Below, in pieces: positions 35,962-47,021 of a stretch of 64,000 nucleotides of DNA. The first letter of the stretch is position 1. Each line of letters opens with the position of its first letter. A program made the translations under genes and the position numbers. This stretch comes from an uncultured bacterium (lineage in GTDB: Bacteria; Myxococcota_A; Bradymonadia; UBA7976; VGTA01): NCBI GenBank assembly GCA_943788935.1, contig CALSSE010000009.1, forward strand, positions 186,001 through 250,000, written 5' to 3'. Below the pieces are notes generated by a model, which worked only from the letters and a program-made list of their open reading frames with translations, searched no databases and was not told the origin of the DNA.

Positions 35962-37434
35962 ATGTCTTATTATTCCCCTTCTCCGAGACGTTTAAATCTG
36001 TGCCTCACCCCTACCTCATGGTCCACCTATGAGCACTTGGTGATTATTGGTCAGGAGCCTGCGATCTCTCTCGCATTAAACAAACTTTCCTTGGGGGTAG
36101 AGAGCGCTTTCGCTTCCATTAAAGACCCTAAATTGGGCGGAGCTGCCTCGACCTTTACGACAGTTGATGGACAACCGCTCAAGGTCTCCTTGAGCGTAAT
36201 CACTCAGAAGGCTTCGCGTATGAATCATCCCGCGAGACCTGATCTAATCACCAAGCAGCTTAGCTCAATGGTGAAAGAGAAAGAGAAGACGATTGTCTTG
36301 ATATGCGCTAGTGATGAGCAACATTACGATGCTTTAATTATTGCTGCTACCCGAGCGTTTCCTCGCTATTCACGTAAAAGTGGAGCGTCACGTCGCCTGA
36401 AGATAGACATCTCTCTCTATGGAGTCGATGACGAACAGGTGGTCACTCGTCTAGAAGCGCTTGCAGAAGGGGTTAGCCACGGGGCGGAATGGGTCGATGC
36501 CCCTCCCGCAGAATTTCATGTGCCAGAATTTATTGAGGCCGCGAGAGAGATCGCGGTTCGCCACCAAGTGGAGATTGATGTCTTTGAAGGCGACTCGCTG
36601 ATGCAAATGGGAGCAGGGGGACTCTGGGGAGTAGGTATGGCGGCCCTGCATCCTCCGGCGATGGTTGTGCTCCGTGGTCCGAAGAGCACCGTTGACGCCC
36701 CCAATATGGTGTGGGTAGGGAAGGGGATCGTCTATGACACCGGTGGGCTATCTCTAAAGCCTAAAGGGAGCATGGGCGGTATGAAGATGGATATGGGTGG
36801 TGCAGCGGGTGTGCTTGCTGCCTTTGAAGTCGCGGCTGCCCGTGGCTTAGCTCAAGACCTCTGCGCGGTTCTCTGTCTCGCCGAGAACGCCATAGGACCA
36901 GAGGCGCTCCGTAATGATGATATCATTACCCTCTATTCGGGTAAGACAGTAGAGATCAACAATACCGACGCAGAGGGGAGGTTGGTGCTCGCTGATGGGG
37001 TCGCTTATGCTGTCCAACACTTGAAACCTACAGTTATTGTTGATATGGCGACTTTGACTGGAGCTCAACTCGTCGCTACTGGTCGCTCTTTTGGCGCGAT
37101 CGTCTCCAATGATGCGGTGCTAGAAGAGGCTGCTTTCGAGGCGGGTCAGAGTAGTGGTGAATTAGTTCACCCTCTCCCTTACTGCCCTGAGTTCTTTCTG
37201 CCCGAGTTTAAGAGCAAGGTCGCTGATATGAAGAATTCAGTGAAGGATCGTATGAACGCGCAGAGCTCTTGTGCAGGTCATTTTGTAGAGTCTCACCTCG
37301 GTGACTATGACGGGAAATGGCTACATGTCGATATCGCAGGACCTGCCTTCATACAAGAGCGAGGTACCGGCTTTGGGACTGGACTTTTAGCGACTCTAGC
37401 TGAGGCTTGGCAGGGCGGTGAGCTAGAGGGCTAA
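35962..37434 (+). CDS. M17 leucyl aminopeptidase, NPEPL1-like subgroup
   Basis: 490 residues from ATG 35962; TAAGGA lies 6 nt before it, while ATG 35956 would sit on the RBS itself. Catalytic C-terminal half has the M17 signature NTDAEGRLVLADG, the Lys/Asp metal site region VGKGIVYDTGGLSLKPKGSMGGMKMDMGGAA and DMATLTGAQLVATG. The region (LAENAIGPEALRNDDI, LPYCPEFFLPEFKSKVADMKNSV) is much closer to eukaryotic NPEPL1-type aminopeptidases than to E. coli PepA. The N-terminal ~180 residues form the usual macro-like domain. Cytosolic hexameric Zn/Mn peptidase that removes N-terminal residues. Confidence 0.9.
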   Translation: MSYYSPSPRRLNLCLTPTSWSTYEHLVIIGQEPAISLALNKLSLGVESAFASIKDPKLGGAASTFTTVDGQPLKVSLSVITQKASRMNHPARPDLITKQLSSMVKEKEKTIVLICASDEQHYDALIIAATRAFPRYSRKSGASRRLKIDISLYGVDDEQVVTRLEALAEGVSHGAEWVDAPPAEFHVPEFIEAAREIAVRHQVEIDVFEGDSLMQMGAGGLWGVGMAALHPPAMVVLRGPKSTVDAPNMVWVGKGIVYDTGGLSLKPKGSMGGMKMDMGGAAGVLAAFEVAAARGLAQDLCAVLCLAENAIGPEALRNDDIITLYSGKTVEINNTDAEGRLVLADGVAYAVQHLKPTVIVDMATLTGAQLVATGRSFGAIVSNDAVLEEAAFEAGQSSGELVHPLPYCPEFFLPEFKSKVADMKNSVKDRMNAQSSCAGHFVESHLGDYDGKWLHVDIAGPAFIQERGTGFGTGLLATLAEAWQGGELEG

Positions 37435-37562
37435 TCTTCAGTTCATCTCGACTCATCAATATTGTATTCCCTCGTTGGAGAGAGCTAGGAGTCGAGAGGG
37501 GGCGGTGAAGAGAAGCGTGTCTTCTATTGGCAGAGACGCCGTATAGATTCTAAAAATAGTGC

Positions 37563-37591
37563 TTGGAAAGATCCATTATCTAGAGTATATG
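37563..37591 (+). promoter_or_regulatory. Candidate promoter of rpoC
   Basis: TTGGAA (37563-37568), 17 bp, TATATG (37586-37591). Transcription would start near 37598, leaving a leader of about 124 nt in which CCCCAT and ATGGGG (37615-37631) can form a small hairpin. Fits rpoC being transcribed separately from rpoB. Confidence 0.5.
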
Positions 37592-37721
37592 ACACGTTCC
37601 CTTAGTGTAACTAGCCCCATGGATAATGGGGAGGGGAGATCTTTGTCTCCACTCATTCATACTGAAGGAAAAAATTGAGAAAAAACATTAATCATAACCT
37701 GTTAGGTGCGATGGAGCTGGC

Positions 37722-40700
37722 ATGAATACGATCTTCGACATCTTCCCCGATCAGCAACAAGAGAACGTAAACTTTGGTGCTTTACGAGTGTCTCTCGCAA
37801 ATCCGGAGTTGATCCGCACTTCGGTGCAAGAGGGAGGCTGGACTTGGGGTGAGATTCGGAAGCCTGAGACGATTAACTACCGTACATTTAAGCCTGAACC
37901 AGAGGGGTTATTTTGTGCGCAGATCTTCGGCCCCACCAAAGACTATGAATGTCTGTGCGGGCGCTATAAAAAGATGAAGTATCGTCGCCAGACTTGTGAA
38001 AAGTGCAAGGTAGAGGTGATCTCTTCAAAGGTGCGTCGTCAGCGTCTTGGACATATTGATCTCGCCGCTCCGGTGGCGCACATTTGGTTCTTAAAGAGCT
38101 TACCTAGTAGAATAGGCAACCTACTCGACGTCACTCTAAAAGATGTTGAAGAAGTGCTCTACTGTCTTAAGTTTATCATTACTCACACCGAAGAACAGCG
38201 TCTCAGAGAGTTTCATGAGATCCTCGGTGAAGAAGAGTTAGGGAAGATCTTTAACTTCTTCGAAGGATCAGAAGAGTTTGTACCAGTGATCCCCCAGGTC
38301 GGTCTGACCTTGGATGAGCGAGAGTACCAGCAGCTTGAGAATCAATACTTTTACGCTGCCGATGAATTCTACTTCTACCTTAAAGATCACATCGATGTCT
38401 TTCAACGAGCCATCGAGATCGCTCGAGAAGAGCTTAACACTCTCGGTGGTGGTGGAGATGCTCAGGCTCTTCGCTATCTCATAGAGAACCAAGGGAAGAA
38501 CAACACTAAAAAAGCTCGTGTTGACCATGATCTAAGAAGAACGATTAACTCTTGGGTAGATGGGCTCCGCACTGAGGTGCGTACTGAGCGCTTCCGAGAG
38601 AAGATCTCTGTCATTTCATGGGAGGGAGAGCTCGACGCTCAGAGGGCGGCGCAACTCTTCTCTTTTGAGCCGGTCGCAGGTGATGATCTTAAGCATCTTC
38701 CGCAGCGTGGCAACGATGTCAATCGGCACCTCAGCGAGGCAGAAGACCTCTTACGTATTCACGTCAAGAACGGTGGTAAAATTACCACTGACATCGACCT
38801 CGATGAGCTCCTCACTGGCAAGCGAGCAAAGCGTAAACCAAAGAGCGCTGTCCTCCCTCTCACCTATGAAGACCAAGAGGGGAGACGCTTTGGTGTCGCC
38901 CTCTACATTCAGCTCGGGAAGGAGCTCTCAGAGGCTAACCTCTCAGAGGTCGGCTCTACCTTCAAACTCGCCTTAGAGCATATTTATGGTGATATTAACA
39001 GGCACCTCAGCTCCCGTGTAGAGAGTGCGCTGCATATCAAGATGAGCATGCAGGTAGATGTCTCTTTCGCGAAGAATGTCGAGTCTTTTGTCAGCGGGTT
39101 GAAGGTTCTTGATGCAGATAAGCGCGCTAAGCTCGCTCTCTTCACCCTGAAGTTGACCCCTCATAATTTCGTCTCGGTTCTAGTGAACCGCAAGGTAACT
39201 GACCTAGATGGGACTCGAGATCTATTCGTTTCCGTCGCTGGTGATGAGGTCTCTACCGCGGAGATTGAGCAACAGCAGATCCGAACTTTGGTTTTGGAAG
39301 CGAAGAATGGAGTGGTCCACAAAGATACTCCCACTCAAGCGTTGGTGATCCCTATCAACCCTGATGCTCATGAAGGATCAGAAGAGGCCGATAGTTATTA
39401 TCTTTATCTGCAGTCATTGGCGGTTAATCCTAAAGATGTTCAGCATCTTAGAGAGATATTCAACTTCGCTCTCGACAAGCTCACTCGATCCTCAATCACT
39501 AGCTATAACTCAGGTATGGTACACTTTAACGACCTCCATGCCTTTGAGGTGACCCAGCCGCATGAGGTGAGCTATCACTTCGTTGAGGGGGAAGCGATTC
39601 CGGAAGCTCACGTAGAGCGAAAGGGGTTCTTGTCGACCAACAAGTTCGTCGTCTCTGAAGAAGGAGGCGTAGCGACCGTAGAGAGTACTGATGGGGTTGT
39701 CGAGGAGCATAAGCTAAAGTTTGGTGACACTCTCCGGGCCATCGAGGGTCAAGAGATCGATTACAATCAGCTGATCGCTGAGTGGGAGTGGCCTCCATTC
39801 CAGACTCCAGTTCTCAGCAAGAACGAGGGTGTGATCGTCTTCCGAGGAATGGGAGAAGAAGATCAAACCCTAGACGGCCAAGGTAAGGGCGCTCGCGTCT
39901 CTAGCTCTGAGAGTAGTAAGAACAAGGCGGTCACCCCAGCGATTGAGATCCATGAGGCTCATTTCAGCTCTATTAATGGAGGCTTTCTCGTCAAAGCAGG
40001 ACGTAAGGTGATTGAGACCATCGACTTACCGAAAGGCGCGATCCTCAATTTCAATGAGGGTGAGCTTATCGGGCGTGGCCAAGCCGTCGCTTTCGTAGAG
40101 TCTGCTCAAGATAAGTCTGGTAAGCTCTCCGAGAGAAAAGTCGCTGATCAGCTCTCACTTAAGCTCTCTGATCAACTCGCTAACGCTCCTTATTTCAAGG
40201 TAATTAATGGGAAGGTCATCAAGACCAGCAACGCCTTCAGAGATACTTTCGGCTTCGAAGCGGAAGAAGATAGCAGCATCGCTCTCGATAAATTCCTTGG
40301 TAAAGATGCTAGCGTCGTAGTCAAGGAGCGCCTCAGCGATAAGAGCGCCGGCGTTAAGCGACAGGTCTGCTTAATTCAGGACTGGAGCAAAGGGGCTCAA
40401 TACCTCAAGAGTACTCACCACGTGACCTTGCTTGGATTGGTCTCCGGAGATGAGACCACTTACTTTGTACTGCAGTCACAAGATCTAAGCAGTGATCTCT
40501 CGGGAGTGATCGACCGTGTCTCCTTCGTTGTGCAACGAATGGAAGAAGAGATCGATGTCATTGAGAATAAGCTCGATGATGATGATGACAGCGTAATCTT
40601 CGGACACATCTTCTCTAGCTTCGATCAAGATCTCATCGATCGAGTTCAGAGGTTGCTCAAGCAGACCCACTCTGAAGGGGGTTGGCATGAGCCTGTAAAA

Positions 40701-43700
40701 ATGCTGCAGACGGCAGCACGGTTTAACCAATTCTTACAGAAGAACTCTGATATTAAGCTCGATGCTTCTCATTTCTTTACCGCAGAAATGGGGGCTGAGG
40801 CGATTCGGAAGAGACTTCGTACACTCGATATGTACACCCTTTTCCGCGTTCTACAAGACCGTATCCCTAGCGAAGCATTACAGGTTATGGATAAAGCCTT
40901 TGAGCACGCTTATTTCTTCGAGATGGTCGACGAAGAAGGGTTCAGTAGTCTAGACGTTGCGTTGCCCGATGGCTTAGCGCTCCCGGGAGTCGGTGAGACT
41001 TGGCCTGAAGAAGACTACAAGCGACTCTGCGCAGTGGTGAAAAAGTATGATATCCCCGCTGAGCATCGCCCACTCTTTAAGGTCCTCCCGGTAAAGCCTA
41101 AAGAAGATTCTTACATCCTCCAAAATCTCTCTGCTTCTCTGATGAAGAAGCTCAAGCTCTCTCTAGGACAAGAGCTCTCAAAAGAAGAGTTTGAAGATGT
41201 TTCAAAGCACGCGTTCATCGGTGGACAGACCGATATTTATGTTGTTAAGCAGATCTCACCACGTCTCAGCCAGCGAGAGGGGATCGAGGTCGGTCAAGAG
41301 ATCACTTATCAGCAATACTTAGAGCTTCAAAATGTCGCTCTCGTAGAGGGTGGGGTCTTTGACGCACAAGTCGCTTTTGAGGCGGAAGAGATGGAGGTTG
41401 GCGCTCAGCGTTTCCATGAAGTGCTTCACACCCTCCCCATTTCAGGGTTCGAGAGGCTCAGCCGCTCTATCCGTCATTCGAGCGCAGTCTCAGGCAACCT
41501 ACAGCTCCGTAAGAGCTCTGAGCAGCTGATCGATATGGTTCGCTGGCTTGATACTCTTGATAAGCTCAAAGCCTTTGATCTCAAGAGCAATGACAGCCAA
41601 GGGAAGAGCGACCAAGACTGCTTAGATGACCTCCGCTGTGCGTACTTCCAAAAGAGCGAGCCTCGAGAGCTCAGCGAGCTGCAATGTCAGTCTCGTGAGT
41701 GGTTCTTACTTAAGGTGATCTCTCAATATCTACGTATGGAGATGGTGAACGCCAGCGACTCCAAAAAGAAGAAGTATATCAAGCGCCTCAAGGTTGTTGA
41801 CGCGATCCGCAATAGCCAGTTTGAGCCTGACTTTATCAGCAAAGATCCACAGAACAAGCGTGATTGGTTTGGTAATAAACCAGAGTGGATGATTCTGAAG
41901 GCGATCCCAGTCATTCCTCCAGATCTTCGCCCACTCGTTCCCTTAGAGGGAGGACGCTTCGCCACCAGTGATCTAAATGATCTCTATCGACGAGTAATTT
42001 ATCGTAACAACCGTCTCCGTCGACTCACCGAAGAGTTGCAAGCGCCCGAGATCATTCAGCGTAATGAGAAGCGTATGTTACAAGAGGCGGTAGACGCTCT
42101 CTTCGATAACGGTAGACGAGGGAAGCCTATCGCTGGCCCGAGTAAGCGACCGTTTAAGTCTTTGAGCGCCATGATCAAGGGGAAGCAAGGTCGTTTCCGC
42201 CAAAATCTCCTCGGTAAGCGCGTTGACTACTCCGGACGTTCGGTGATTGTCGTCGGTCCAGAGCTGCGCCTTCAGCAGTGTGGTCTCCCGAAGAAGATGG
42301 CGCTAGAGCTCTTTAAGCCATTTATTCTAGGGAAGCTCACCACTCATGGATATGCGGCGACGATCAAGTCGGCGAAGAAGATGATCGAGGATCGTAGTGA
42401 AAAGGTATGGGATATCCTCGCTGAGGTGATTCAAGAGCACCCAGTGATGCTTAACCGTGCGCCGACCCTTCACCGTTTAGGAATCCAGGCCTTTGAGCCA
42501 AAACTCGTCGAGGGTAAGGCAATCCAGCTTCACCCCTTAGTCTGTACCGCGTTTAACGCTGACTTTGACGGCGACCAGATGGCGGTTCACTTACCGCTCT
42601 CTATCGAATCTCAGATCGAGGCGAGAGTCTTGATGATGAGTAGTAATAATATCTTGAGCCCTGCTAATGGTAAGCCGATCATCGTTCCTTCTCAGGACAT
42701 CGTACTCGGCTGCTATTACATGACTCGTGAGCGTTACTTCGCTAAGGGTGAGGGCCGAGTATTCTCTTCTCCGAATGAAGCGCTCATCGCCCTTGAGGCA
42801 GGCGCTGTTCACCTACAAGCAAATGTGCGCTGTCGAATCGACCGGGAGATGGTTGACACCACTGTTGGTCGACTCCTCATGGCAGAGCGAGTTCTCCCTC
42901 GTAGTGAGACGGGAATAGATGTAGACGGTAAAGAGCAACGCTATCTACTCGACTTCGCGTTGGTGAATCGTCCCATGGGTAAGAAAGAGCTCGCTGGATT
43001 AATCGATGCAGCTTATCGGTCATGCACCGCCAAGCAAACAGTCCTCATCGCCGACGCGATTAAAGACCTCGGTTATGCGCAAGCGACCCTCGCGGGTGTC
43101 TCAATCGCAGTCGTTGACCTCAATATCTCTGACAAGAAGCGAGAGCTTGTTGAGTCCGGTTATGCAGATGTCGCCGCCTTCCAAGAGCAGGCGCGTGAAG
43201 GTATGATCTCTCAGAAAGAGCGTTACAATAAGGTCATTGATAAGTGGACTCAGATCACAGAGAGCGTCGCCAACTCTATGTTGGACGCTATCCGTCAAGA
43301 AGAGTTCATCGGTGAGAATGGCGAGAAGAAGGTCGGTCAGAGCTTTAACTCCGTTCACATCATGGCGGATTCAGGCGCTCGTGGTGGTCCTGCACAGATC
43401 AGACAGCTAGCGGGGATGCGTGGTTTGATGGCCAAGCCTTCAGGTGAAATCATCGAGACCCCGATCACCGCTAACTTCCGTGAAGGCCTCTCTGTTCTTG
43501 AGTACTTCATCTCTGCTCACGGCGCTCGTAAGGGTCTCGCAGACACCGCGCTAAAGACCGCAAACTCTGGTTACTTGACCCGTCGTCTTGTAGATGTCGC
43601 CCAAGACGCGATTATCACCGAGTATGATTGTCAAGCTAATGAAAATCGTATCACTCAGCTCCTCAATCCGATTGAGATGAGAGCGATTGTTGATGGAAGC

Positions 43701-45542
43701 GATGTCATCGAGAAGCTCAGCGATCGAGTCCTCGGTCGAGTACTCGCTGAAGAGGTCTTTGAAGAGGGGACTGGTAAGTTCTTAATCGAAACCAACACTC
43801 TTATTGGTGAGCATGAGGCCGAGTTGATCGACCATCACGCGGTGAACTCTATCTTTATCCGCTCTCCTCTCACCTGTGAGACCCGTCGAGGTGTCTGCGT
43901 TCTCTGCTACGGTCGTGACCTCGCTAGAGGGCGCCTCGTTAACCTCGGTGAGGCGGTAGGAGTGATCGCTGCTCAGTCGATCGGTGAGCCTGGTACTCAG
44001 CTTACAATGCGTACCTTCCATATTGGAGGGGCGGCCTCACAGCAGGCCCGTAAGAACAACATTGTAATCCGTATCGACTCAGGTAAGATTAAGCTCCAAG
44101 ACACTAAGCTGATCACCCCGACGACTCCTCCGAGCTTCAAGATTAACGGTAATCAGACGATCGTGGTTCACAGCGGTAAGGGAGAGCCTAAGTTTAACGC
44201 CCAAAACCATAAAGTTGTGATCAACCGTAACTCGCGCCTCATCATCACTGATGAATCAGGTATAGAGAAAGAGAATCACCCTCTAGGCGAAGGGTATAAT
44301 CTCGAGGTCGCTGATGGAGACTCGGTTCGTAAGTCGCAGCGTGTCGCCCATTGGGACCCCTTCTCCAAGCCAATCTTCAGCGAGTTTGAAGGCGTTGTCG
44401 TCTTTGAGAATATCAGCTTAGAAGAGGGGACTCTTAAGGAAGAGCGAGAGAGCTCAGATGTGGTCGTACGACGTATCGGCACTCCACTTAAAAACAACAA
44501 GGCTCGCTCAGTCAAGGGTGCTAAGCGCACCACGAAAGCCTCTGCCAAGACCGCTGTTAAGAATCCTCGTATCAGGGTGTGTACACCAGTCTACAAAGAG
44601 GTAGAGGGTCAATGGATCGTAAGTGCGGGTGAAGTTATCATCGGTAAAGCGAGTGATGGTACTGAGCGTGAGGCGATTTATGATCTTCCGGTCGGCGCTA
44701 AACTAGAGGTTGATCATGGAGGTCTAATAGGGGCGGGTCAACCGCTCGCTAAGACTGACCTTGAGGTCGCGAAGACTAAGGACATTACCGGTGGTCTTCC
44801 TCGCGTTGCCGAGCTCTTCGAGGCTCGCGCTAAAGATAAGTCTGCAGTCCTCGCTCAGATCGAGGGTCGAGTAGAGTCGATCACAGGTGATACAAGCAAG
44901 CGTATCTTACACATCTCCTCCGATGATCCTCATGCTGAGCCGATTAAGCATGAGATCAAGGGTGGACAAGCGCTCGTCGTCCGTGAGGGTGACTATGTTA
45001 ATCCTGGTGATCCGCTCTCTGATGGACCGATTAGCCCTCATGAGATCCTCAAGGTTAAGAACGAGCGCGCTGTCGCTGAGTATCTCGTACATGAGATTCA
45101 GCAAGTCTATCGCCTACAAGGTGTACGAATCAATGATAAGCACATCGAGGTGATCGTACGGCAGATGCTCCGTCGTGTTCGAATCAAAGAGGTCGGTGAG
45201 ACTGAATTCCTTCCGGATGAGCAGGTAGAGAAGTGGATGCTTGATGAGTCTAACGCTCGAGCTGAGAAGGAAGGGAAGAAGCCTGCTGTCGCAGAACCTC
45301 TACTCCTCGGTATCACTAAAGCGGCGCTCGCCACAGAGTCCTTTATCTCTGCTTCCTCGTTCCAAGAGACAACGAAGGTGCTCACCGACGCTGCGCTCAA
45401 GGGCAAGATTGACTATCTCCACGGCTTGAAAGAGAACGTGATCATGGGTCGATTAATCCCAGCAGGGACAGGGCTCCGTGGTTATCAGTCACTGACTCCT
45501 GACCTCGTCGTCCCCGAGCCAGAAGAGCCAGTAGAGGCCTAA
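37722..45542 (+). CDS. rpoC: RNA polymerase beta-prime subunit with ~1150-residue insertion
   Basis: 2606 residues; typical beta-prime is ~1400. Intact parts: N-terminal zinc site C77, C79, C92, C95; KSLPSRIG (125-132); NKPEWMIL (1385-1392) with switch/rudder blocks; the catalytic NADFDGDQ (D1614, D1616, D1618); zinc site 2 (C1970, C2052, C2059, C2062); trigger-loop [10 protein letters not shown]; a SI3-like barrel pair; and a normal C-terminus ([21 protein letters not shown]). Between 132 and 1385 lie ~1250 residues where E. coli has ~105. This insert has [11 protein letters not shown] (195), a barrel-sandwich-like segment (650-710), a PAS-like segment (815-922), acidic coiled coil with [15 protein letters not shown] (1023) and more reiterated native motifs. 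Thermus has a smaller barrel-rich insert at about the same place. GGAG lies 7 nt before ATG. rpoB is not adjacent. Confidence 0.97.
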   Translation: MNTIFDIFPDQQQENVNFGALRVSLANPELIRTSVQEGGWTWGEIRKPETINYRTFKPEPEGLFCAQIFGPTKDYECLCGRYKKMKYRRQTCEKCKVEVISSKVRRQRLGHIDLAAPVAHIWFLKSLPSRIGNLLDVTLKDVEEVLYCLKFIITHTEEQRLREFHEILGEEELGKIFNFFEGSEEFVPVIPQVGLTLDEREYQQLENQYFYAADEFYFYLKDHIDVFQRAIEIAREELNTLGGGGDAQALRYLIENQGKNNTKKARVDHDLRRTINSWVDGLRTEVRTERFREKISVISWEGELDAQRAAQLFSFEPVAGDDLKHLPQRGNDVNRHLSEAEDLLRIHVKNGGKITTDIDLDELLTGKRAKRKPKSAVLPLTYEDQEGRRFGVALYIQLGKELSEANLSEVGSTFKLALEHIYGDINRHLSSRVESALHIKMSMQVDVSFAKNVESFVSGLKVLDADKRAKLALFTLKLTPHNFVSVLVNRKVTDLDGTRDLFVSVAGDEVSTAEIEQQQIRTLVLEAKNGVVHKDTPTQALVIPINPDAHEGSEEADSYYLYLQSLAVNPKDVQHLREIFNFALDKLTRSSITSYNSGMVHFNDLHAFEVTQPHEVSYHFVEGEAIPEAHVERKGFLSTNKFVVSEEGGVATVESTDGVVEEHKLKFGDTLRAIEGQEIDYNQLIAEWEWPPFQTPVLSKNEGVIVFRGMGEEDQTLDGQGKGARVSSSESSKNKAVTPAIEIHEAHFSSINGGFLVKAGRKVIETIDLPKGAILNFNEGELIGRGQAVAFVESAQDKSGKLSERKVADQLSLKLSDQLANAPYFKVINGKVIKTSNAFRDTFGFEAEEDSSIALDKFLGKDASVVVKERLSDKSAGVKRQVCLIQDWSKGAQYLKSTHHVTLLGLVSGDETTYFVLQSQDLSSDLSGVIDRVSFVVQRMEEEIDVIENKLDDDDDSVIFGHIFSSFDQDLIDRVQRLLKQTHSEGGWHEPVKMLQTAARFNQFLQKNSDIKLDASHFFTAEMGAEAIRKRLRTLDMYTLFRVLQDRIPSEALQVMDKAFEHAYFFEMVDEEGFSSLDVALPDGLALPGVGETWPEEDYKRLCAVVKKYDIPAEHRPLFKVLPVKPKEDSYILQNLSASLMKKLKLSLGQELSKEEFEDVSKHAFIGGQTDIYVVKQISPRLSQREGIEVGQEITYQQYLELQNVALVEGGVFDAQVAFEAEEMEVGAQRFHEVLHTLPISGFERLSRSIRHSSAVSGNLQLRKSSEQLIDMVRWLDTLDKLKAFDLKSNDSQGKSDQDCLDDLRCAYFQKSEPRELSELQCQSREWFLLKVISQYLRMEMVNASDSKKKKYIKRLKVVDAIRNSQFEPDFISKDPQNKRDWFGNKPEWMILKAIPVIPPDLRPLVPLEGGRFATSDLNDLYRRVIYRNNRLRRLTEELQAPEIIQRNEKRMLQEAVDALFDNGRRGKPIAGPSKRPFKSLSAMIKGKQGRFRQNLLGKRVDYSGRSVIVVGPELRLQQCGLPKKMALELFKPFILGKLTTHGYAATIKSAKKMIEDRSEKVWDILAEVIQEHPVMLNRAPTLHRLGIQAFEPKLVEGKAIQLHPLVCTAFNADFDGDQMAVHLPLSIESQIEARVLMMSSNNILSPANGKPIIVPSQDIVLGCYYMTRERYFAKGEGRVFSSPNEALIALEAGAVHLQANVRCRIDREMVDTTVGRLLMAERVLPRSETGIDVDGKEQRYLLDFALVNRPMGKKELAGLIDAAYRSCTAKQTVLIADAIKDLGYAQATLAGVSIAVVDLNISDKKRELVESGYADVAAFQEQAREGMISQKERYNKVIDKWTQITESVANSMLDAIRQEEFIGENGEKKVGQSFNSVHIMADSGARGGPAQIRQLAGMRGLMAKPSGEIIETPITANFREGLSVLEYFISAHGARKGLADTALKTANSGYLTRRLVDVAQDAIITEYDCQANENRITQLLNPIEMRAIVDGSDVIEKLSDRVLGRVLAEEVFEEGTGKFLIETNTLIGEHEAELIDHHAVNSIFIRSPLTCETRRGVCVLCYGRDLARGRLVNLGEAVGVIAAQSIGEPGTQLTMRTFHIGGAASQQARKNNIVIRIDSGKIKLQDTKLITPTTPPSFKINGNQTIVVHSGKGEPKFNAQNHKVVINRNSRLIITDESGIEKENHPLGEGYNLEVADGDSVRKSQRVAHWDPFSKPIFSEFEGVVVFENISLEEGTLKEERESSDVVVRRIGTPLKNNKARSVKGAKRTTKASAKTAVKNPRIRVCTPVYKEVEGQWIVSAGEVIIGKASDGTEREAIYDLPVGAKLEVDHGGLIGAGQPLAKTDLEVAKTKDITGGLPRVAELFEARAKDKSAVLAQIEGRVESITGDTSKRILHISSDDPHAEPIKHEIKGGQALVVREGDYVNPGDPLSDGPISPHEILKVKNERAVAEYLVHEIQQVYRLQGVRINDKHIEVIVRQMLRRVRIKEVGETEFLPDEQVEKWMLDESNARAEKEGKKPAVAEPLLLGITKAALATESFISASSFQETTKVLTDAALKGKIDYLHGLKENVIMGRLIPAGTGLRGYQSLTPDLVVPEPEEPVEA

Positions 45543-45563
45543 GCTGAGGCCTGCTGAGGAGGG

Positions 45564-45598
45564 GCGTAAGGCTGAGATGATGCCTTGCGTTTCTCCCT
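45564..45598 (+). terminator. Probable terminator after rpoC
   Basis: GCGTAAGGC (45564-45572) can pair with GCCTTGCGT (45582-45590), one G-U pair, nine-base loop, followed by TTCTCCCTT. Located 22 bp after the rpoC stop. Confidence 0.5.
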
Positions 45599-45771
45599 TG
45601 CTCATTGAGAGCGATTCAAGTATATAGCAAGCCAATTCTCCAAACTTTTGGATTTGATTCTACAGAGACTCTCAGCTGAGAGCGCTCTATTTCATTAAAA
45701 CGATTATCATTAAAACAAGACGCACCCCACTGCGGCGACATTGAGCGCGGCGGTGTTTTGAGGAGAGCAAC

Positions 45772-46053
45772 ATGTCAAAGTGTGAACTTACAGGAAAAGG
45801 CCCGATCGTCAAAAACTTGGTCAGTCACTCTAACGTGAAAACAAAGAAGTGGATGAAGCCTAACATTCAAAAGCGCCGCCTCTTTAGCGAAGCGCTCAAT
45901 TGCTTTGTGACCTTGCGTATCGCTAACAGCACTGTACGCACTATTGATCACGCTGGTGGTTTCGATCGTTACATCATCCGTCAGCCATCAGACGCGCTCT
46001 CAAAGCGCGCGCTACAAGTTCAAAACCGAGTTCGTAAGGTTCTCCGAGGTTAA
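45772..46053 (+). CDS. rpmB: 50S ribosomal protein L28
   Basis: 93 residues matching L28: MSKCELTGKGPIVKN, SHSNVKTKKWMKPNIQKRRLFSEAL and a basic C-terminus slightly longer than in E. coli. Near-universally near rpmG (L33); no L33 follows. Instead a membrane-protein gene starts 1 bp after its stop. RBS GGAG lies about 10 nt before the ATG. Confidence 0.95.
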   Translation: MSKCELTGKGPIVKNLVSHSNVKTKKWMKPNIQKRRLFSEALNCFVTLRIANSTVRTIDHAGGFDRYIIRQPSDALSKRALQVQNRVRKVLRG

Positions 46054-46054
46054 G

Positions 46055-46975
46055 ATGACCCCTCTTACGCTGACGATCATTGGCGCTGCGACTGTAGCGT
46101 TTACCTCTCTGATCTCAGCGCTGAGAAGTGAGGGAAAGCCGAGCGCTCAAGCTCAAGTCGCCTTGAGTCTTCCCTTGTGCGCTGCTGCGTTGTACGCTCT
46201 TAGTTCACCAGAGCTCTTTTTCTCTTTGACGGGTTATGGTGTCGAGACTGCTCAAGCGCTCAAGCTGACCCTCCAGTATGACCAACCGAGCAGTGGACTA
46301 GGCGTCGTGGAGTCAGCGATTCATCTCCAACATCCCGCTTCTTATATATTGGCGGTAGTGATGGCGGTGAGCGCGGGGCTCTCTCTGCTCAGTAATCTCA
46401 GCTTGGTCAATCGTCAACGGCGTGATCAGAGTCGAATCATCCACATGCTTGGACGTCTCTCTGCGATCACTTGGCTCTTGACGACTCTCGCTTGGGGTTT
46501 GACCCATCTTAGCGCGCCACTCTCCTCTTTTGGTGGAGAGAGCGGTGTTAGAGAGATGCTTCGCTTGAGCCCACTAGACGCCCAACGCGTTTCTCTCTTC
46601 GTCATTCCTGAAGAGGGATGGACACTCTATCCGGAGAGCCTTGAAGGCTTACTCCTCTCTATGGTCAGCGCTGGGCTCTTACTGTTGTCTTCTTACAAGG
46701 TCTTTGGTCGTGAGAAGGCGGAGGAGACAGCAGCTCAAGACGCTCTCACTCGTCGATCCCTCACCCCTCTGTTCTCTAATATCGGTTCATTGATCGCCTT
46801 GATCGCTAGTCTATGGTTGGCGGTCACTCAAGGCTTCAGCGGCTCCCCTACTCATTTAGTCGTATGGGGGAGCGCTATTATCTTAACTAGCGCGACGAGC
46901 TCACAGCTCCCTCGAGCTCCCCGAGGAGCGATCGCTACCCTCTGTTTACTAACCCTCACCTTGGTCGCTCATTGA
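46055..46975 (+). CDS. Multi-pass membrane protein of unknown function
   Basis: 306 residues from ATG 46055, which has GAGG 5 nt upstream and lies 1 bp after the rpmB stop; the frame is open further back but would then overlap rpmB. About eight hydrophobic spans, e.g. LTLTIIGAATVAFTSLIS, YILAVVMAVSAGLSLLSNL, LSAITWLLTTLAWGLTHL, GLLLSMVSAGLLLLSS and AIATLCLLTLTLVAH. No family recognised; cytochrome-assembly-like membrane proteins have similar topology, but no heme-binding motif is obvious. Likely co-transcribed with rpmB and engB. Confidence 0.6.
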   Translation: MTPLTLTIIGAATVAFTSLISALRSEGKPSAQAQVALSLPLCAAALYALSSPELFFSLTGYGVETAQALKLTLQYDQPSSGLGVVESAIHLQHPASYILAVVMAVSAGLSLLSNLSLVNRQRRDQSRIIHMLGRLSAITWLLTTLAWGLTHLSAPLSSFGGESGVREMLRLSPLDAQRVSLFVIPEEGWTLYPESLEGLLLSMVSAGLLLLSSYKVFGREKAEETAAQDALTRRSLTPLFSNIGSLIALIASLWLAVTQGFSGSPTHLVVWGSAIILTSATSSQLPRAPRGAIATLCLLTLTLVAH

Positions 46976-47021
46976 ATAGGTCAACACTCGCTCTAGAGTC
47001 CGAGGAGAGGAGAACAGAGTC

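Noticed and set aside
37711..37725. Four-codon mini-cistron ATG GAG CTG GCA TGA overlapping the rpoC start
   Set aside because: GGAG within it is well placed as the rpoC RBS; the overlap is probably chance.
37722..45542. rpoC as an assembly fusion of two genes
   Set aside because: One uninterrupted frame, uniform codon use, and native beta-prime motifs (MGAEAI, coiled coil before NKPEWMIL) spread through the extra part argue for a real insertion.
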